DNA from: Saccharopolyspora elongata
GTDB lineage: Bacteria; Actinomycetota; Actinomycetes; Mycobacteriales; Pseudonocardiaceae
DNA length: 64,000 bases
Assembly: GCF_004348985.1 (NCBI RefSeq)
Contig: NZ_SMKW01000038.1
Coordinates: 1 to 64,000 of the forward strand
Direction of reading: 5' to 3'
A program made the translations under genes and the position numbers. A model generated the notes under the pieces. That model saw only the letters and a list, made by a program, of their open reading frames with translations, searched no databases and had not been told where the DNA came from. Positions 51,280 through 59,894 of the stretch are shown piece after piece (position 1 is the first letter of the stretch; the number at the start of each line of letters is the position of its first letter).

Positions 51280-51343
51280 CTCGTTCTGCGTGGCGGTGCG
51301 GGTAGCGGAACCTCAGACGCCTTCTCGCTGTGGTGCTCCGGGA
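51280..51343 (+). repeat. Intergenic repeat, family E copy 3 (truncated)
   Basis: The first ~55-65 bases match the left part of copy 2 (TCGTTCTGCG, CGGTGCGGGT, GCGGAACCTCAGA, CCTTCTCG, CTCCGGGA) and then stop at the ROK stop codon. The hairpin-rich right half is missing. Confidence 0.7.
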
Positions 51344-51344
51344 T

Positions 51345-52562
51345 TCAGGAGCCGAGGAGGGTGGTCAGGCGCGGCGAGTAGGCGTGGTCGAGCACCAGCG
51401 ACGCCGCGCCGACCGCCCCGGCGTCGTCGCCGATCAGCGCCGTCTCGACGCGCACCGGCCGCACCTTCGGCGCCCACACCTGCGCGTCGACCACCTTCGC
51501 CACGCGGGCCCGCACCAGCTCCGCCACATGCCGGAGCGCGGGCCCGCCGAGCACCACGCGATCGACGTCCAGCACGCTCACCACCGATGCCAACGCCTGG
51601 CCCAACCGGGTCGCCGCCACTCGCAGCACCCGGGTCGCAGTGGCGTCGCCGTCGGCCGCCGAGCGGCACAGGCTCTCGTAGGTCGCCGCGACCGGTTCCC
51701 CGTTCGGCTCCTCCCGGGTCGCCGCCCGCCAGTCGGCGACGATAGCGCGCATCGAGCAGTACGCCTCCAGGCATCCCTTCCTGCCGCAATGGCATTCGCG
51801 CCCGCCGCCGCTGTGCACGTGGCCGATCTCGCCGGCGTTGTTGCTGACCCCGCGATGCACCTGATCGCCCAGCACCACGCCGATGCCGACTCCGGAACCC
51901 AGGTAGACGTAGACGAACGAGCCCGCGCGGTCCGCGCGGCCGGTCCACCGCTCGCCGATCGCCGCGGCCGTCGCGTCGTTGTCCATCACCACCGGAAGCC
52001 CGGCGCGGCCCTCGACGATGTCGGCGAGCGGAACATCCGCCCACCCGGCCAGGTTCGGCGGCCCGAGCACCCGCCGGTTCGCCGCGTCCAGCGGACCGGG
52101 CACCGCCAGTCCGACGCCGAGCACCCGGCCGTCGGCGATGCCGGAACGCCGCACCAGCTGGTGGAAGGTGCGGGCCAGCGCCGCCCCGACCGCCTCGGGC
52201 GAGGTGTCGTCGGGCACGCGGCGTCGGCTGCGCATCCGCACACCGCCCGCCAGGTCCAGCAGGACGCCGGTGATCCGCTCCGGATCGAGGTGCAGGCCGA
52301 CAGCCGAGTACGCGTCCGGCACGACCTTCAGCAGCACCCGGCGCTTTCCCCCGGTGGACGGCGCGTGGCCGTTCTCGGTGACCAGTCCGTCGTCGATCAG
52401 CGCGCGCACGATGTTGGACATCGTCTGCGCGGTCAGCCCGGTGCGCCGCGCCAGCTCCACGCGGCTGACCTCGCCGTGCTGCCGGATCGCGTCGAGCACG
52501 ACCGCACGGTTGAACCCGCCCACCCGCGGCAGATTCGTGCCCTGCCAGGACGCTTTCGCCAT
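51345..52562 (-). CDS. ROK-family transcriptional repressor
   Basis: A 405-aa regulator of the NagC/XylR type. N-terminal winged helix (NRAVVLDAIRQHGEVSRVELARRTGLTAQTMSNI, seen in parts), then a ROK kinase-like fold with VGLHLDPERITG, LGVGLAVPGPLD, MDNDATAAAIGERW, and the zinc motif HVHSGGGRECHCGRKGCLEAYCS. It lacks nothing of the ROK zinc site (His plus three Cys). Divergent from a sugar ABC importer with nested palindromes between them, so it probably represses the importer until a sugar or sugar phosphate binds. Confidence 0.92.
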   Translation of the reverse strand: MAKASWQGTNLPRVGGFNRAVVLDAIRQHGEVSRVELARRTGLTAQTMSNIVRALIDDGLVTENGHAPSTGGKRRVLLKVVPDAYSAVGLHLDPERITGVLLDLAGGVRMRSRRRVPDDTSPEAVGAALARTFHQLVRRSGIADGRVLGVGLAVPGPLDAANRRVLGPPNLAGWADVPLADIVEGRAGLPVVMDNDATAAAIGERWTGRADRAGSFVYVYLGSGVGIGVVLGDQVHRGVSNNAGEIGHVHSGGGRECHCGRKGCLEAYCSMRAIVADWRAATREEPNGEPVAATYESLCRSAADGDATATRVLRVAATRLGQALASVVSVLDVDRVVLGGPALRHVAELVRARVAKVVDAQVWAPKVRPVRVETALIGDDAGAVGAASLVLDHAYSPRLTTLLGS

Positions 52563-52583
52563 CGACGCTCCTCGTCTGGGGCA

Positions 52584-52624
52584 GCAAGATCGTTGACTTG
52601 TTCCATCGAATGGAATTATCTTGC
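52584..52624. promoter_or_regulatory. Nested operator palindromes for the ROK regulator
   Basis: In the 118-base divergent region, TTCCAT-CGA-ATGGAA (52601-52615) is a perfect inverted repeat. It lies inside a wider pair GCAAGAT (52584-52590) and ATCTTGC (52618-52624). The region is AT-rich compared with surroundings, and it covers the likely promoters of both genes. Confidence 0.68.
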
Positions 52625-52680
52625 CCAGAGTGTGATCCGGATCTCAGGTCAGGCGCAACCACTGCCGGCGGGAGGCCGCG

Positions 52681-54021
52681 ATGCGTCGGAGCAAGGCGCT
52701 GTCCGCGTTCATCACCACCACCCTGGTCGTCGTGCTGGCCGCGTGCGGCGGAGGTGCGGCCGACGACCCCAACACGATCAGCGTCGCCTACCACCGGTAC
52801 GGCAACACGTTGCAGGTCGACCAGTGGATGCAGCGGGTCAAGCAGCAGTACGAGCAGGCGCATCCGGGCAAGGTCGTGAAGCTGGATCCGGTGGTCGCGC
52901 CGGAGAGCGAGTACCTGTCGAAGCTGCAGCTGCGGATGCGCTCGCCGTCCACCGCACCGGACGTGCTCTACGAGGACAGCTTCAACGTGAACTCCGACGT
53001 AGCGGCCGGATACCTGGCGCCGCTGGACGACCGGCTCGCGCAGTGGCCCGACTGGGATAGCTACATCGACACCACCAAGCAGGCGGGCCGGGCGCAGGAC
53101 GGCAAGACCTACGGCGTTCCGCTGGACACCGACACCCGCGGCCTCTGGTACAACCGCGAGCTGTTCGCCGAGGTCGGGTTGCCCGCCGACTGGCGGCCTC
53201 GGACCTGGGACGACGTCCTCGCCGCCGCCCGGCAGGTCAAGCAGCGCCGCCCGGACGTCATCGCCATGGACCTCGCGCTGGGCAAGGCCGAGGGCGAGTC
53301 GGTGAGCATGCAGACCGTCGAAATGCTGTTGTACGGCACCGAAACCGGCACCCTCTACGACGACCGGCAGCAGAAGTGGATCGCGCCGAGCAGGGGTTTC
53401 GCCGATGCGATGGGCTTCCTGTCCACCGCGCTGGCCGAGGGACTGACGCAGAGCGGAGCGCAGATCGCCGATGCCCAGTACGACAAGGTGTTCCGCGACG
53501 ACCTGACCCGCGAGGGCAAGGTCGCGATCCGGCTGGACGGCAGCTTCGCCTCCGGGAACTGGGTGGATTCCGGCTGGCAGGACTGGAGCCGGACGATGGC
53601 GGCGACGCCGATGCCCACCCAGCACGGGCAGCCGCCGGGCACGGTCACCCTCTCCGGCGGCTGGACGCTGGCGATCAGCTCGTCCAGCCGCAAGCAGGAC
53701 GACGCGTTCGAGTTCATCAAGCAGGCGATGACCAAGGACAACGTCGTGGCCTACACGGCAGCCAGCGGCAACCTGCCGGTCCGCGCGGACGCCGCCGCCG
53801 ATCCGCGGGTGGTCGGCGCCAACCCGCTCAACGCGTTCTGGATCGGGCTGCTGGACAACACGCACTACCGGCCCGCCCAGCCGGAGTACCCGAAGGTCTC
53901 CGAGGCGATCCAGCAGTCGGTGCTCGACGTGGTGGCGGGCAAGCCGCCCGCCGAGGTCGCCGACCGCTGGTCGGAGCAGGTGTCGCGGATCGTGCAGCCG
54001 GCGAACACCCGGCCGGGCTGA
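52681..54021 (+). CDS. Sugar ABC transporter, substrate-binding lipoprotein
   Basis: A 446-aa extracellular solute-binding protein of family 1 (maltose/oligosaccharide type). Lipobox VLAAC near residue 22. Core features: GKVVKLDPVVAPESEYLSKLQ, PDVLYEDSFNVNSDVAAGYLAPLDD, KTYGVPLDTDTRGLWYNRELFAEVGL, KVAIRLDGSFASGNW and a C-terminal VSRIV helix. ATG at 52681. First gene of a three-gene importer operon, overlapping the next start by one base. The sugar is unknown; ROK control and family suggest an oligosaccharide. Confidence 0.92.
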   Translation: MRRSKALSAFITTTLVVVLAACGGGAADDPNTISVAYHRYGNTLQVDQWMQRVKQQYEQAHPGKVVKLDPVVAPESEYLSKLQLRMRSPSTAPDVLYEDSFNVNSDVAAGYLAPLDDRLAQWPDWDSYIDTTKQAGRAQDGKTYGVPLDTDTRGLWYNRELFAEVGLPADWRPRTWDDVLAAARQVKQRRPDVIAMDLALGKAEGESVSMQTVEMLLYGTETGTLYDDRQQKWIAPSRGFADAMGFLSTALAEGLTQSGAQIADAQYDKVFRDDLTREGKVAIRLDGSFASGNWVDSGWQDWSRTMAATPMPTQHGQPPGTVTLSGGWTLAISSSSRKQDDAFEFIKQAMTKDNVVAYTAASGNLPVRADAAADPRVVGANPLNAFWIGLLDNTHYRPAQPEYPKVSEAIQQSVLDVVAGKPPAEVADRWSEQVSRIVQPANTRPG

Positions 54022-54905
54022 TGGCGGCGCGGGTGGGGCGCTGGCTGGTGCCGATGGCCCCCGCGCTTCTGCTGCTCGGCCTGTTCGTCGCCGGTCCGAT
54101 CCTGTGGAGCGGCTACGTCTCGCTCACCAACGCGGCGCTGACCGGGGCCGCGGCGACCGCGCCGGAGTTCATCGGGCTGGAGAACTTCCGGCGGCTGCTC
54201 ACCGATCCGGCGCTGTGGCATTCGGCCTGGCTGACGGTGGTCTTCACGGTGGGCTCGGCGGTCATCGGGCAGAACTGCCTGGGCATGCTCATCGCCGTGC
54301 TGACGCAGCACCGGAGCCGCTGGGTGCGCAGCGCGGTCGGCACGGTCGTGGTGTCGGCGTGGGTGCTGCCGGAGCTCGTCGCGGCCTTCGCCGTGTACGC
54401 GTTCCTGAACGCCGACGGCACGCTGAACAGGCTGCTCACCGGGCTCGGGCTCGGCGCGCAGGACTGGCTCTACAGCGCGCCGATGGTGGCGGTGATCCTG
54501 GGCAACGTCTGGCGGGGCACCGCCTTCTCGATGCTGGTGTACCAGGCGTCGCTGTCGGAGGTGCCGACCGACCTGGTGGAGGCTGCGGAGGTCGACGGCG
54601 CCGGGGTGTTCCGCCGGTTCTGGCACGTCACGCTGCCGATCATCCGGCGGTCGGTGCTGACCAACCTGATGCTCATCACGCTGCAGACGATCGGGCTGTT
54701 CACGATGATCTACGTGCTGACCGCCGGCGGCCCGGGCGCCGCGACGCAGACGCTGCCGCTGCTGATGTACGACTCGGCGTTCGAGTTCGACGAGATCGGT
54801 TACGGCGCCGCGATCTCCCTGGTGCTGCTGCTGATCGGCGGCCTGTTCGCGGTCGTGTACGCCAAGAGCCTCAGGGAGCCGGGAAACTGGCGGGAAGGTG
54901 CCTGA
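54021..54905 (+). CDS. Sugar ABC transporter permease 1
   Basis: A 294-aa MalF-type permease with six hydrophobic helices. N-terminal helix PMAPALLLLGLFVAGPILW; FIGLENFRRLLTDPALWHSAWLTVVF; the EAA loop VEAAEVDGAGVFRRFWHVTLPIIRR; C-terminal LLLIGGLFAVVYAKSL. ATG overlaps the binding-protein stop by one base, and its own stop overlaps permease 2 by one base. Confidence 0.93.
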   Translation: MAARVGRWLVPMAPALLLLGLFVAGPILWSGYVSLTNAALTGAAATAPEFIGLENFRRLLTDPALWHSAWLTVVFTVGSAVIGQNCLGMLIAVLTQHRSRWVRSAVGTVVVSAWVLPELVAAFAVYAFLNADGTLNRLLTGLGLGAQDWLYSAPMVAVILGNVWRGTAFSMLVYQASLSEVPTDLVEAAEVDGAGVFRRFWHVTLPIIRRSVLTNLMLITLQTIGLFTMIYVLTAGGPGAATQTLPLLMYDSAFEFDEIGYGAAISLVLLLIGGLFAVVYAKSLREPGNWREGA

Positions 54906-55744
54906 TGGCCTCGGTGACCTCCGCCCGGCGGCGCTCGGTGTCCACTGTGGTCAACCTGGTGCTCGCGGCCATCGCCCTGGCGTTCCTGGCTCCGCTGCTG
55001 TGGCTGGTCACGGCCGCGTTCGACGCCGACGCGCCGCTGGCGGCGCAGCTGCCCGCCGCGCTCACCCTGGACAACTTCGGCCAGGTGCTCGACTGGGAGA
55101 CCAGCGTTCGTCCACTGTGGAACGGATTGCTGATGAGCGGCGGTGCGGCGCTGATCTCGGTGGTCGCCGCGGTGCTGTGCGCCTATCCGCTGTCGCGCTA
55201 CCAGCTGCGGTTCCGGCGGCCCTTCCTGTACGTCGTGCTGTTCGCCTCCGGCCTGCCGATGACCGCGGTGATGGTCCCGGTGTACAGCATGTTCGTGCGG
55301 CTGGAGCTGATCGACTCGATGTTCGGCACCACCCTGTTCCTGGCGGCGACGTCGCTGCCGATCGCGATCTGGATGACGAAGAACTTCATGGACGGCGTCC
55401 CGATCGAGCTGGAGGAGGCGGCGTGGGTGGACGGCGCGTCGGCGATGCAGGCGCTGCGCGCGGTGGTGCTGCCGCTGATCGTGCCCGGCATGGCGGTGGT
55501 CGCGATCTTCACGTTCATCACCGCGTGGGGCAACTTCTTCGTGCCGTTCGTCCTGCTGCTGGACCCGGCGAAGCAGCCCGCATCGGTGGGCGTGTTCACC
55601 TTCTTCGGCCAGGGCGGCCTGATCGCCTACGGCCAGCTGGCGGCCTACTCGATCCTCTACACGGCCCCGGTGATCGCCCTGTACGTGATCGTCGGCCGAA
55701 CCCTCGGCGGCGCCTTCAACCTGGCAGGAGCCATCAAGCACTGA
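54905..55744 (+). CDS. Sugar ABC transporter permease 2
   Basis: A 279-aa MalG-type permease: AFLAPLLWLVTAAFD, LLMSGGAALISVVAAVLCAYPLSRY, the EAA loop EEAAWVDGASAMQALRAVVLPLIVPG and a final VIVGRTLGGAFNLAGAIKH. The operon has no ATPase gene, so the importer probably uses a shared MsiK-type ATPase coded elsewhere, as is usual for actinomycete sugar importers. A family B hairpin follows the stop by eight bases. Confidence 0.93.
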   Translation: MASVTSARRRSVSTVVNLVLAAIALAFLAPLLWLVTAAFDADAPLAAQLPAALTLDNFGQVLDWETSVRPLWNGLLMSGGAALISVVAAVLCAYPLSRYQLRFRRPFLYVVLFASGLPMTAVMVPVYSMFVRLELIDSMFGTTLFLAATSLPIAIWMTKNFMDGVPIELEEAAWVDGASAMQALRAVVLPLIVPGMAVVAIFTFITAWGNFFVPFVLLLDPAKQPASVGVFTFFGQGGLIAYGQLAAYSILYTAPVIALYVIVGRTLGGAFNLAGAIKH

Positions 55745-55752
55745 TCCGTTCG

Positions 55753-55800
55753 CCGCAATTTCCATTGAAATCGAAGGTTCAATTTCAATGGAAATTGCGG
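55753..55800. repeat. AT-rich hairpin repeat, family B copy 4
   Basis: 21-base arms (55753-55773 and 55780-55800), one mismatch, 6-base loop. Compared with copies 1-3 the central CAATGG is inverted. It lies between convergent genes, eight bases after the importer operon, so probably a terminator. Confidence 0.88.
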
Positions 55801-55832
55801 GAAGGGGGCGGCGCCGATGCCTGGCGGGACCG

Positions 55833-57656
55833 TCAAGCACCGACCCGCCGCATGACAGCGGCGACCGCGGCTGGGTGGGTGAGCTGCGGGTTGTGCCCAG
55901 CGCCGGGGATGGTGGTGACGGTGGCCGATCCCGGGGCGCTGATCAGCGGATCCTGTTGCCCGGCAACGATGTGGACCGAGGCGTCGCTGAGCAGGGCGCG
56001 GAGGGCGGCGCGTTCCTCAGGCCGGTTCGCGTCCCTGAGCCAGCGGCCGGTGCGGCGGGCGACGCCAGGTCGCCGCAGCTGGGCGACGGCGCTCGCAACG
56101 GCTTGGCGGGCTTCGGCGGGCGGGGCGACGCCGAGGAGCGCAGCCGTGAGGTGCGGGACGGAGATCCGCTTTAGCAGCGGCGCGGCGAGCGCGCGGAGCA
56201 GCTTCGAGGCTTCCGCCTGGAGGAAGTAGGGCGAAACCAGGAGCACGCCTGCGATGCGGTCGGGATGTGCGGCGGCGAAGCGCAGTGCCGGCGCGGTGGC
56301 CGCCGAGTGGGCGACGATCACGGGCCGGGTTCGCACGGGTGCCAACAGGTCCGCGAGCCAGTCCGGCGGCGTGGCTCCGGTCGGGGCCGAGCGGCCGAGG
56401 CCCGGCAGGTCGGGGACCAGGGCGCGAGAGTCCCCCAGCTCGCCGAGCACGCCCCGCCAGGACTCGCCGTCGAGCGGAAGCCCGTGCAGGAGCACGAAAT
56501 CGGGCGAGGTCCAGTCGCCGGCGAGGTAGGTCCGGGAGCCTGCGATGTCGTGGAAGCCGCCGGGGAGCGCGGCGGAAGTCGCGCCGAACCGGTCCGCCAC
56601 GAGCCGGTCCGCCCAGCGGCGCAGTGCGGTCCCGGCGGGTGGCTGCCGGAGTCCGGCGGCTTCGGCGACCCGGTCCGCCGAAGCGGTGTCGTAGCGGTCC
56701 TCGACCAGGAAGTCCAATGTTTCCGGGTCGGCGCCGGTCAGCGCGGTCGGGAGGCGGCGGACCAGGGACACCGGCACGCGGGTCCGCGGTGCGCGCACGC
56801 CCAGGTGGTCGGCGAGCATCCGGACCACGTCGGACAGGCCCGGGGTGTCCGCGTCGAGCACCCAGTGCCGGCCGCCGGGCTCCGGGTCGTGTTCGGGGAC
56901 GGCGGCCATGAACCTCGCGAAGTGGTCCACGGTCACGACGGGGACGAAAGTGCGCGCGGTTCCGGGCAATGCGGGCAGCCGCCCGGTCCACAGCTGGCGG
57001 ACCAGTTCGGCCAGGCCGATGTACTGGCCGGCCTCGCCGGTGGACGAGTGGCCGATCACGCTGCTGGGATTCACCACCGTCAGCGGGACCGCCAGCCGGG
57101 CGGCGACGACGCGCACGGCCGCATCCGCCTCGAACTTGGAGCCCTCGTAAGCGCCCTTGTCCCGGTAGAGCGCCGCGAGTTCGGCCTCGGGGAGGGGATA
57201 CCGCGCCTGCCGGTCCAGCCCCACCCGATAGCCCGACACGTGGACCAGCCTGCGCAGATCGCGGCGGGCGGCGGCCCAGTGCAGCACGTTGAGGGCGCCC
57301 TCGACGTTGACCGCCCTGGCTTCCTCGCGCTGCAGCCCGAACCGGTAGAGGGCGGCGGTGTTGAAGACGTCCCGCACACCGGCGAGTCGCTCGTCGTCGG
57401 CTGAGCTGAGCCCCAGGCCGGGACCACCGGTGAGATCACCGGCGACGACCACGAGCCGGTCGTCGGCCGCGCCGCGATCGCGCAGCCACCCGCGCAACTC
57501 CGCCTCCCGGCTCATCCCGCCGCGCTCCCGGAGGACGGCCGCGACCGTGCGGCCCTGGTCCAGCAGGTGCAGCACGGTCCACCGGCCGATGAACCCGGTC
57601 GCGCCGAACACCACCGTGTCCGGCGCCCTGTCGGTCCTACCGCTCTCGATCACCAT
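55833..57656 (-). CDS. Fused SDR oxidoreductase and alpha/beta-hydrolase
   Basis: A 607-aa two-domain protein. Residues 1-365: extended SDR (epimerase-like) with Rossmann motif VVFGATGFIGRWT and active-site YEGSK (Tyr-x3-Lys), HVSGYRVG, NPSSVIG. About 375-605: alpha/beta-hydrolase with FVLLHGLPLDGESW (oxyanion loop), nucleophile region VIVAHSAATAP, GQQDPLI (acid) and GAGHNPQLTHP (His). The nucleophile elbow has Ala where GxSxG has Gly at both ends, unusual but not necessarily inactive. ATG at 57656; the open frame upstream lacks conserved sequence. TAGACCGGTCTA lies 12 bases before the start. Substrate unknown; possibly lipid or polyketide-like. Confidence 0.85.
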   Translation of the reverse strand: MVIESGRTDRAPDTVVFGATGFIGRWTVLHLLDQGRTVAAVLRERGGMSREAELRGWLRDRGAADDRLVVVAGDLTGGPGLGLSSADDERLAGVRDVFNTAALYRFGLQREEARAVNVEGALNVLHWAAARRDLRRLVHVSGYRVGLDRQARYPLPEAELAALYRDKGAYEGSKFEADAAVRVVAARLAVPLTVVNPSSVIGHSSTGEAGQYIGLAELVRQLWTGRLPALPGTARTFVPVVTVDHFARFMAAVPEHDPEPGGRHWVLDADTPGLSDVVRMLADHLGVRAPRTRVPVSLVRRLPTALTGADPETLDFLVEDRYDTASADRVAEAAGLRQPPAGTALRRWADRLVADRFGATSAALPGGFHDIAGSRTYLAGDWTSPDFVLLHGLPLDGESWRGVLGELGDSRALVPDLPGLGRSAPTGATPPDWLADLLAPVRTRPVIVAHSAATAPALRFAAAHPDRIAGVLLVSPYFLQAEASKLLRALAAPLLKRISVPHLTAALLGVAPPAEARQAVASAVAQLRRPGVARRTGRWLRDANRPEERAALRALLSDASVHIVAGQQDPLISAPGSATVTTIPGAGHNPQLTHPAAVAAVMRRVGA

Positions 57657-57810
57657 GCGGAAAAAACTAGACCGGTCTACATATTTTGTCCAGCACTCGA
57701 CGCCGAGCTCCCCTGCCATCGGGAGCGGCACCGCGCCGGTTTCGCGCGAAACCGGCGGATCTCGTGAGGGGTGGCGGCGGTTTCGCGCGAAACCGCCGCC
57801 ACCGGAGCTC
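57657..57810. promoter_or_regulatory. Promoter with TetR-type operator and family C palindromes
   Basis: TAGACCGGTCTA (57668-57679), a perfect palindrome of a form often seen in TetR-controlled promoters, sits just before the SDR-hydrolase ATG. Two family C palindromes follow: 57735-57756 (arms GCCGGTTTCGC) and a perfect 32-base one at 57771-57802, both centred on TTTCGCGCGAAA. Confidence 0.7.
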
Positions 57811-58002
57811 CTACCGCCCGCCCGGAACCTGGCCGATCCCGTCGACCACGCCCCGCTCCAGCACGGCCTTCGTCTCCACGAAGGCGAACGGGACGCCATC
57901 GGGCGTCCACCCCCTTCCTGTCCGGCTGCGGTCGCGGGTTCCGCCGCCGTCGAATAGCCGCGCGAATGCGGCCGGATCCCCGGCTCGCACCCGGCTGCGC
58001 AA
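57811..58002 (-). pseudogene. Remnant joining an ECF sigma-factor start to another gene's end
   Basis: A 63-codon frame starting TTG with GGGAGA upstream. The first ~18 residues (RSRVRAGDPAAFARLFD) match the N-terminus of ECF sigma-70 factors. The last ~30 (DGVPFAFVETKAVLERGVVD, then GIGQVPGGR) resemble the C-terminus of CU044_5270-family proteins, which are commonly coded just downstream of such sigma genes. The simplest reading is an internal deletion that fused the two, leaving a non-functional stub. Both assignments rest on short matches from memory. Confidence 0.42.
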
Positions 58003-58265
58003 TGTCTCTCCCGCGCCCAGTCCTGTCCGCGGCGACCCCCGAGTTCCAGGTGATCCGGATCACCTTTCGAAGCCGGGGTGTGATTTCCCGAGAAATCGAG
58101 GTTCATCGGCGTGAACGTACATTTCTCGAGGAATTGCGTTCCTGCGGCCGGAAGCTCCTGACATTTGTCACGGATAGTTTCGACAAGCGGCAGTACCCCG
58201 CTCTTGTGTTCACCTGATCGAATGATCTTGCAGCTTTAAGTGAACGCAACGTGAGAGGGGACCCG
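58003..58265. promoter_or_regulatory. Upstream region of the secreted hydrolase gene
   Basis: 263 bases without a gene. GGTGATCCGGATCACC (58049-58064) is a perfect 16-base palindrome and looks like a regulator site. AT-richer sequence from 58070 to 58250 likely contains the promoter; GAGAGGGG at 58252-58259 is the ribosome site. Confidence 0.5.
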
Positions 58266-59894
58266 ATGCGAAAATCCTTGCGCGCGTTAGGGGTTACCGC
58301 AGCCCTGGGGGTGCTGCTGGTCGCCGCTCAGCCCGCCCTCGCCCAGCAGGCGCCACCCCAGCCGCCGTTCGAGGTGCCGGCGAAATTCGCGCAACAGCGG
58401 ATCCAGTGGGCACCGTGCTTCCCGCCCGAACTCCCGCCGGACCTGCCGCCGGGATCCGAGCGACTCCAGTGCGGCACCATGACCGCGCCGATGGACTGGC
58501 ACAACCCGAACAACGGCAAGGAAATCAGCATCGCCGTCACCCAGCTGTCGCCCGCCGACGGCCCCAGTGACCGCGCGCTGTTCACCAACCCCGGCGGACC
58601 CGGCGGCGCGGGCCTCGGCATGCCGCTGGCGATGCTCACCATGGGCATCCCCGAGGTGATGGACGCCTTCGACGTCTACGGCATCGACGTGCGCGGCACT
58701 GGGAACAGCAGCACCGTCTCCTGTGGACCGCAGGAGGCGGTGCCCGGGATGGACGTCCGGGATCGCAGCCCGGAGAGCATCAGGGCGCTGATGGACATGA
58801 CCCGGCAGCTCGCCGCCGACTGCCAGGAGCACAGCGGCGAGCTCGGCCGCTACGTCACCACCGAGCAGACGGTGGCCGACTTCGACCTGCTCCGCCAGGT
58901 CGAGCAGCGCGAGAAGATCAACTGGTATGGCGTCTCGGGCGGCACCTGGCTCGGCGCCTACCTGGCCACCTACTTCCCGCAGTCGGTGGACAAGGTGGTG
59001 CTCGACTCGAACGCCGAGTTCACCGGCAACTGGCAGGAGGTCTTCGGCTGGCAGCCGATGGCCTTCGAGCGCCGCTGGCGCGAGGACGTGCTGCCCTGGC
59101 TGGCCGCGCACGACGCGACCTACCACCTGGGCACCGATCCGCAGCAGGTCCAGGCCACTGTGGACGAACTGCGCGCGGCGCTGAAGGCGAATCCGCTGCC
59201 GTCGCCGGACGGCCCGCCGGTCGACCACGCCGCGCTCGACAACCTGGTGGTGCAGAGCATGTACTCGAAGTTCGCGTTCCCGCGGCTGGGCGGCACGCTC
59301 GCGGCGCTGCGGGACGGCGCGGGCGAGGTCGCCCCGGTGCTCGCGCAGGCGCGGGCCCGCACCATGCCGATGCAGGCCGATCCGAACGACAGCATGGCGG
59401 CGACGTTGTACTCGATCCGCTGCAACGACACGCAGTTCCGGGGCTCCCCCGAGTCGGTGGTGGCGCGGTCCGGTGTCGAGGGGCGGCTGTTCCCGACCAT
59501 GGGCTACTACTCGATCGTGCAGCCGTGCGTGTTCTGGGAGCGCCCGGACGTGAACCTGCCGAAGCCCACGGGCAAGGGCCTCCCGCCGGTGCTCATGCTC
59601 CAGTCGGAGAACGACCCGGCGACAGCGTGGGAAGGCGCGGAGGTCGCGCACCGGAAGTTCCAGGGCTCGCGGATGATCACCGTCCGCGGCGAAGGCGACC
59701 ACGGGGTCTTCGGCATCGGCAACGCCTGCGTGGACGACGCGACCACGGCGTACCTGCTCGACGGCGTGGTGCCCGGGCGCGACCTGACCTGTCAGGGCAC
59801 TCCGGCGCCGGAGCCGGCGGGGACGCGCAGCCTCGAGTCCGGCGGCCGGAGCCTGCTGGACGAGCTGGACCGGCTGTCGGGCGTGCTCGGCTGA
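58266..59894 (+). CDS. Secreted alpha/beta-hydrolase, tripeptidyl-aminopeptidase-like
   Basis: A 542-aa exported enzyme of the SlpD/SlpE/TAP peptidase group. Signal peptide with cleavage after ALA near residue 26. GSERLQCGTMTAPMDWHNP and FTNPGGPGGAGLGM (oxyanion region) precede the nucleophile elbow INWYGVSGGTWLGAY (Ser about residue 225); acid residue in LMLQSENDPATAW; catalytic His in VRGEGDHGVFGIGNACVDD. The C-terminal domain is the TAP-like one. Likely releases short peptides outside the cell. ATG at 58266 chosen over 58251 for the GGGG ribosome site. Confidence 0.92.
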   Translation: MRKSLRALGVTAALGVLLVAAQPALAQQAPPQPPFEVPAKFAQQRIQWAPCFPPELPPDLPPGSERLQCGTMTAPMDWHNPNNGKEISIAVTQLSPADGPSDRALFTNPGGPGGAGLGMPLAMLTMGIPEVMDAFDVYGIDVRGTGNSSTVSCGPQEAVPGMDVRDRSPESIRALMDMTRQLAADCQEHSGELGRYVTTEQTVADFDLLRQVEQREKINWYGVSGGTWLGAYLATYFPQSVDKVVLDSNAEFTGNWQEVFGWQPMAFERRWREDVLPWLAAHDATYHLGTDPQQVQATVDELRAALKANPLPSPDGPPVDHAALDNLVVQSMYSKFAFPRLGGTLAALRDGAGEVAPVLAQARARTMPMQADPNDSMAATLYSIRCNDTQFRGSPESVVARSGVEGRLFPTMGYYSIVQPCVFWERPDVNLPKPTGKGLPPVLMLQSENDPATAWEGAEVAHRKFQGSRMITVRGEGDHGVFGIGNACVDDATTAYLLDGVVPGRDLTCQGTPAPEPAGTRSLESGGRSLLDELDRLSGVLG

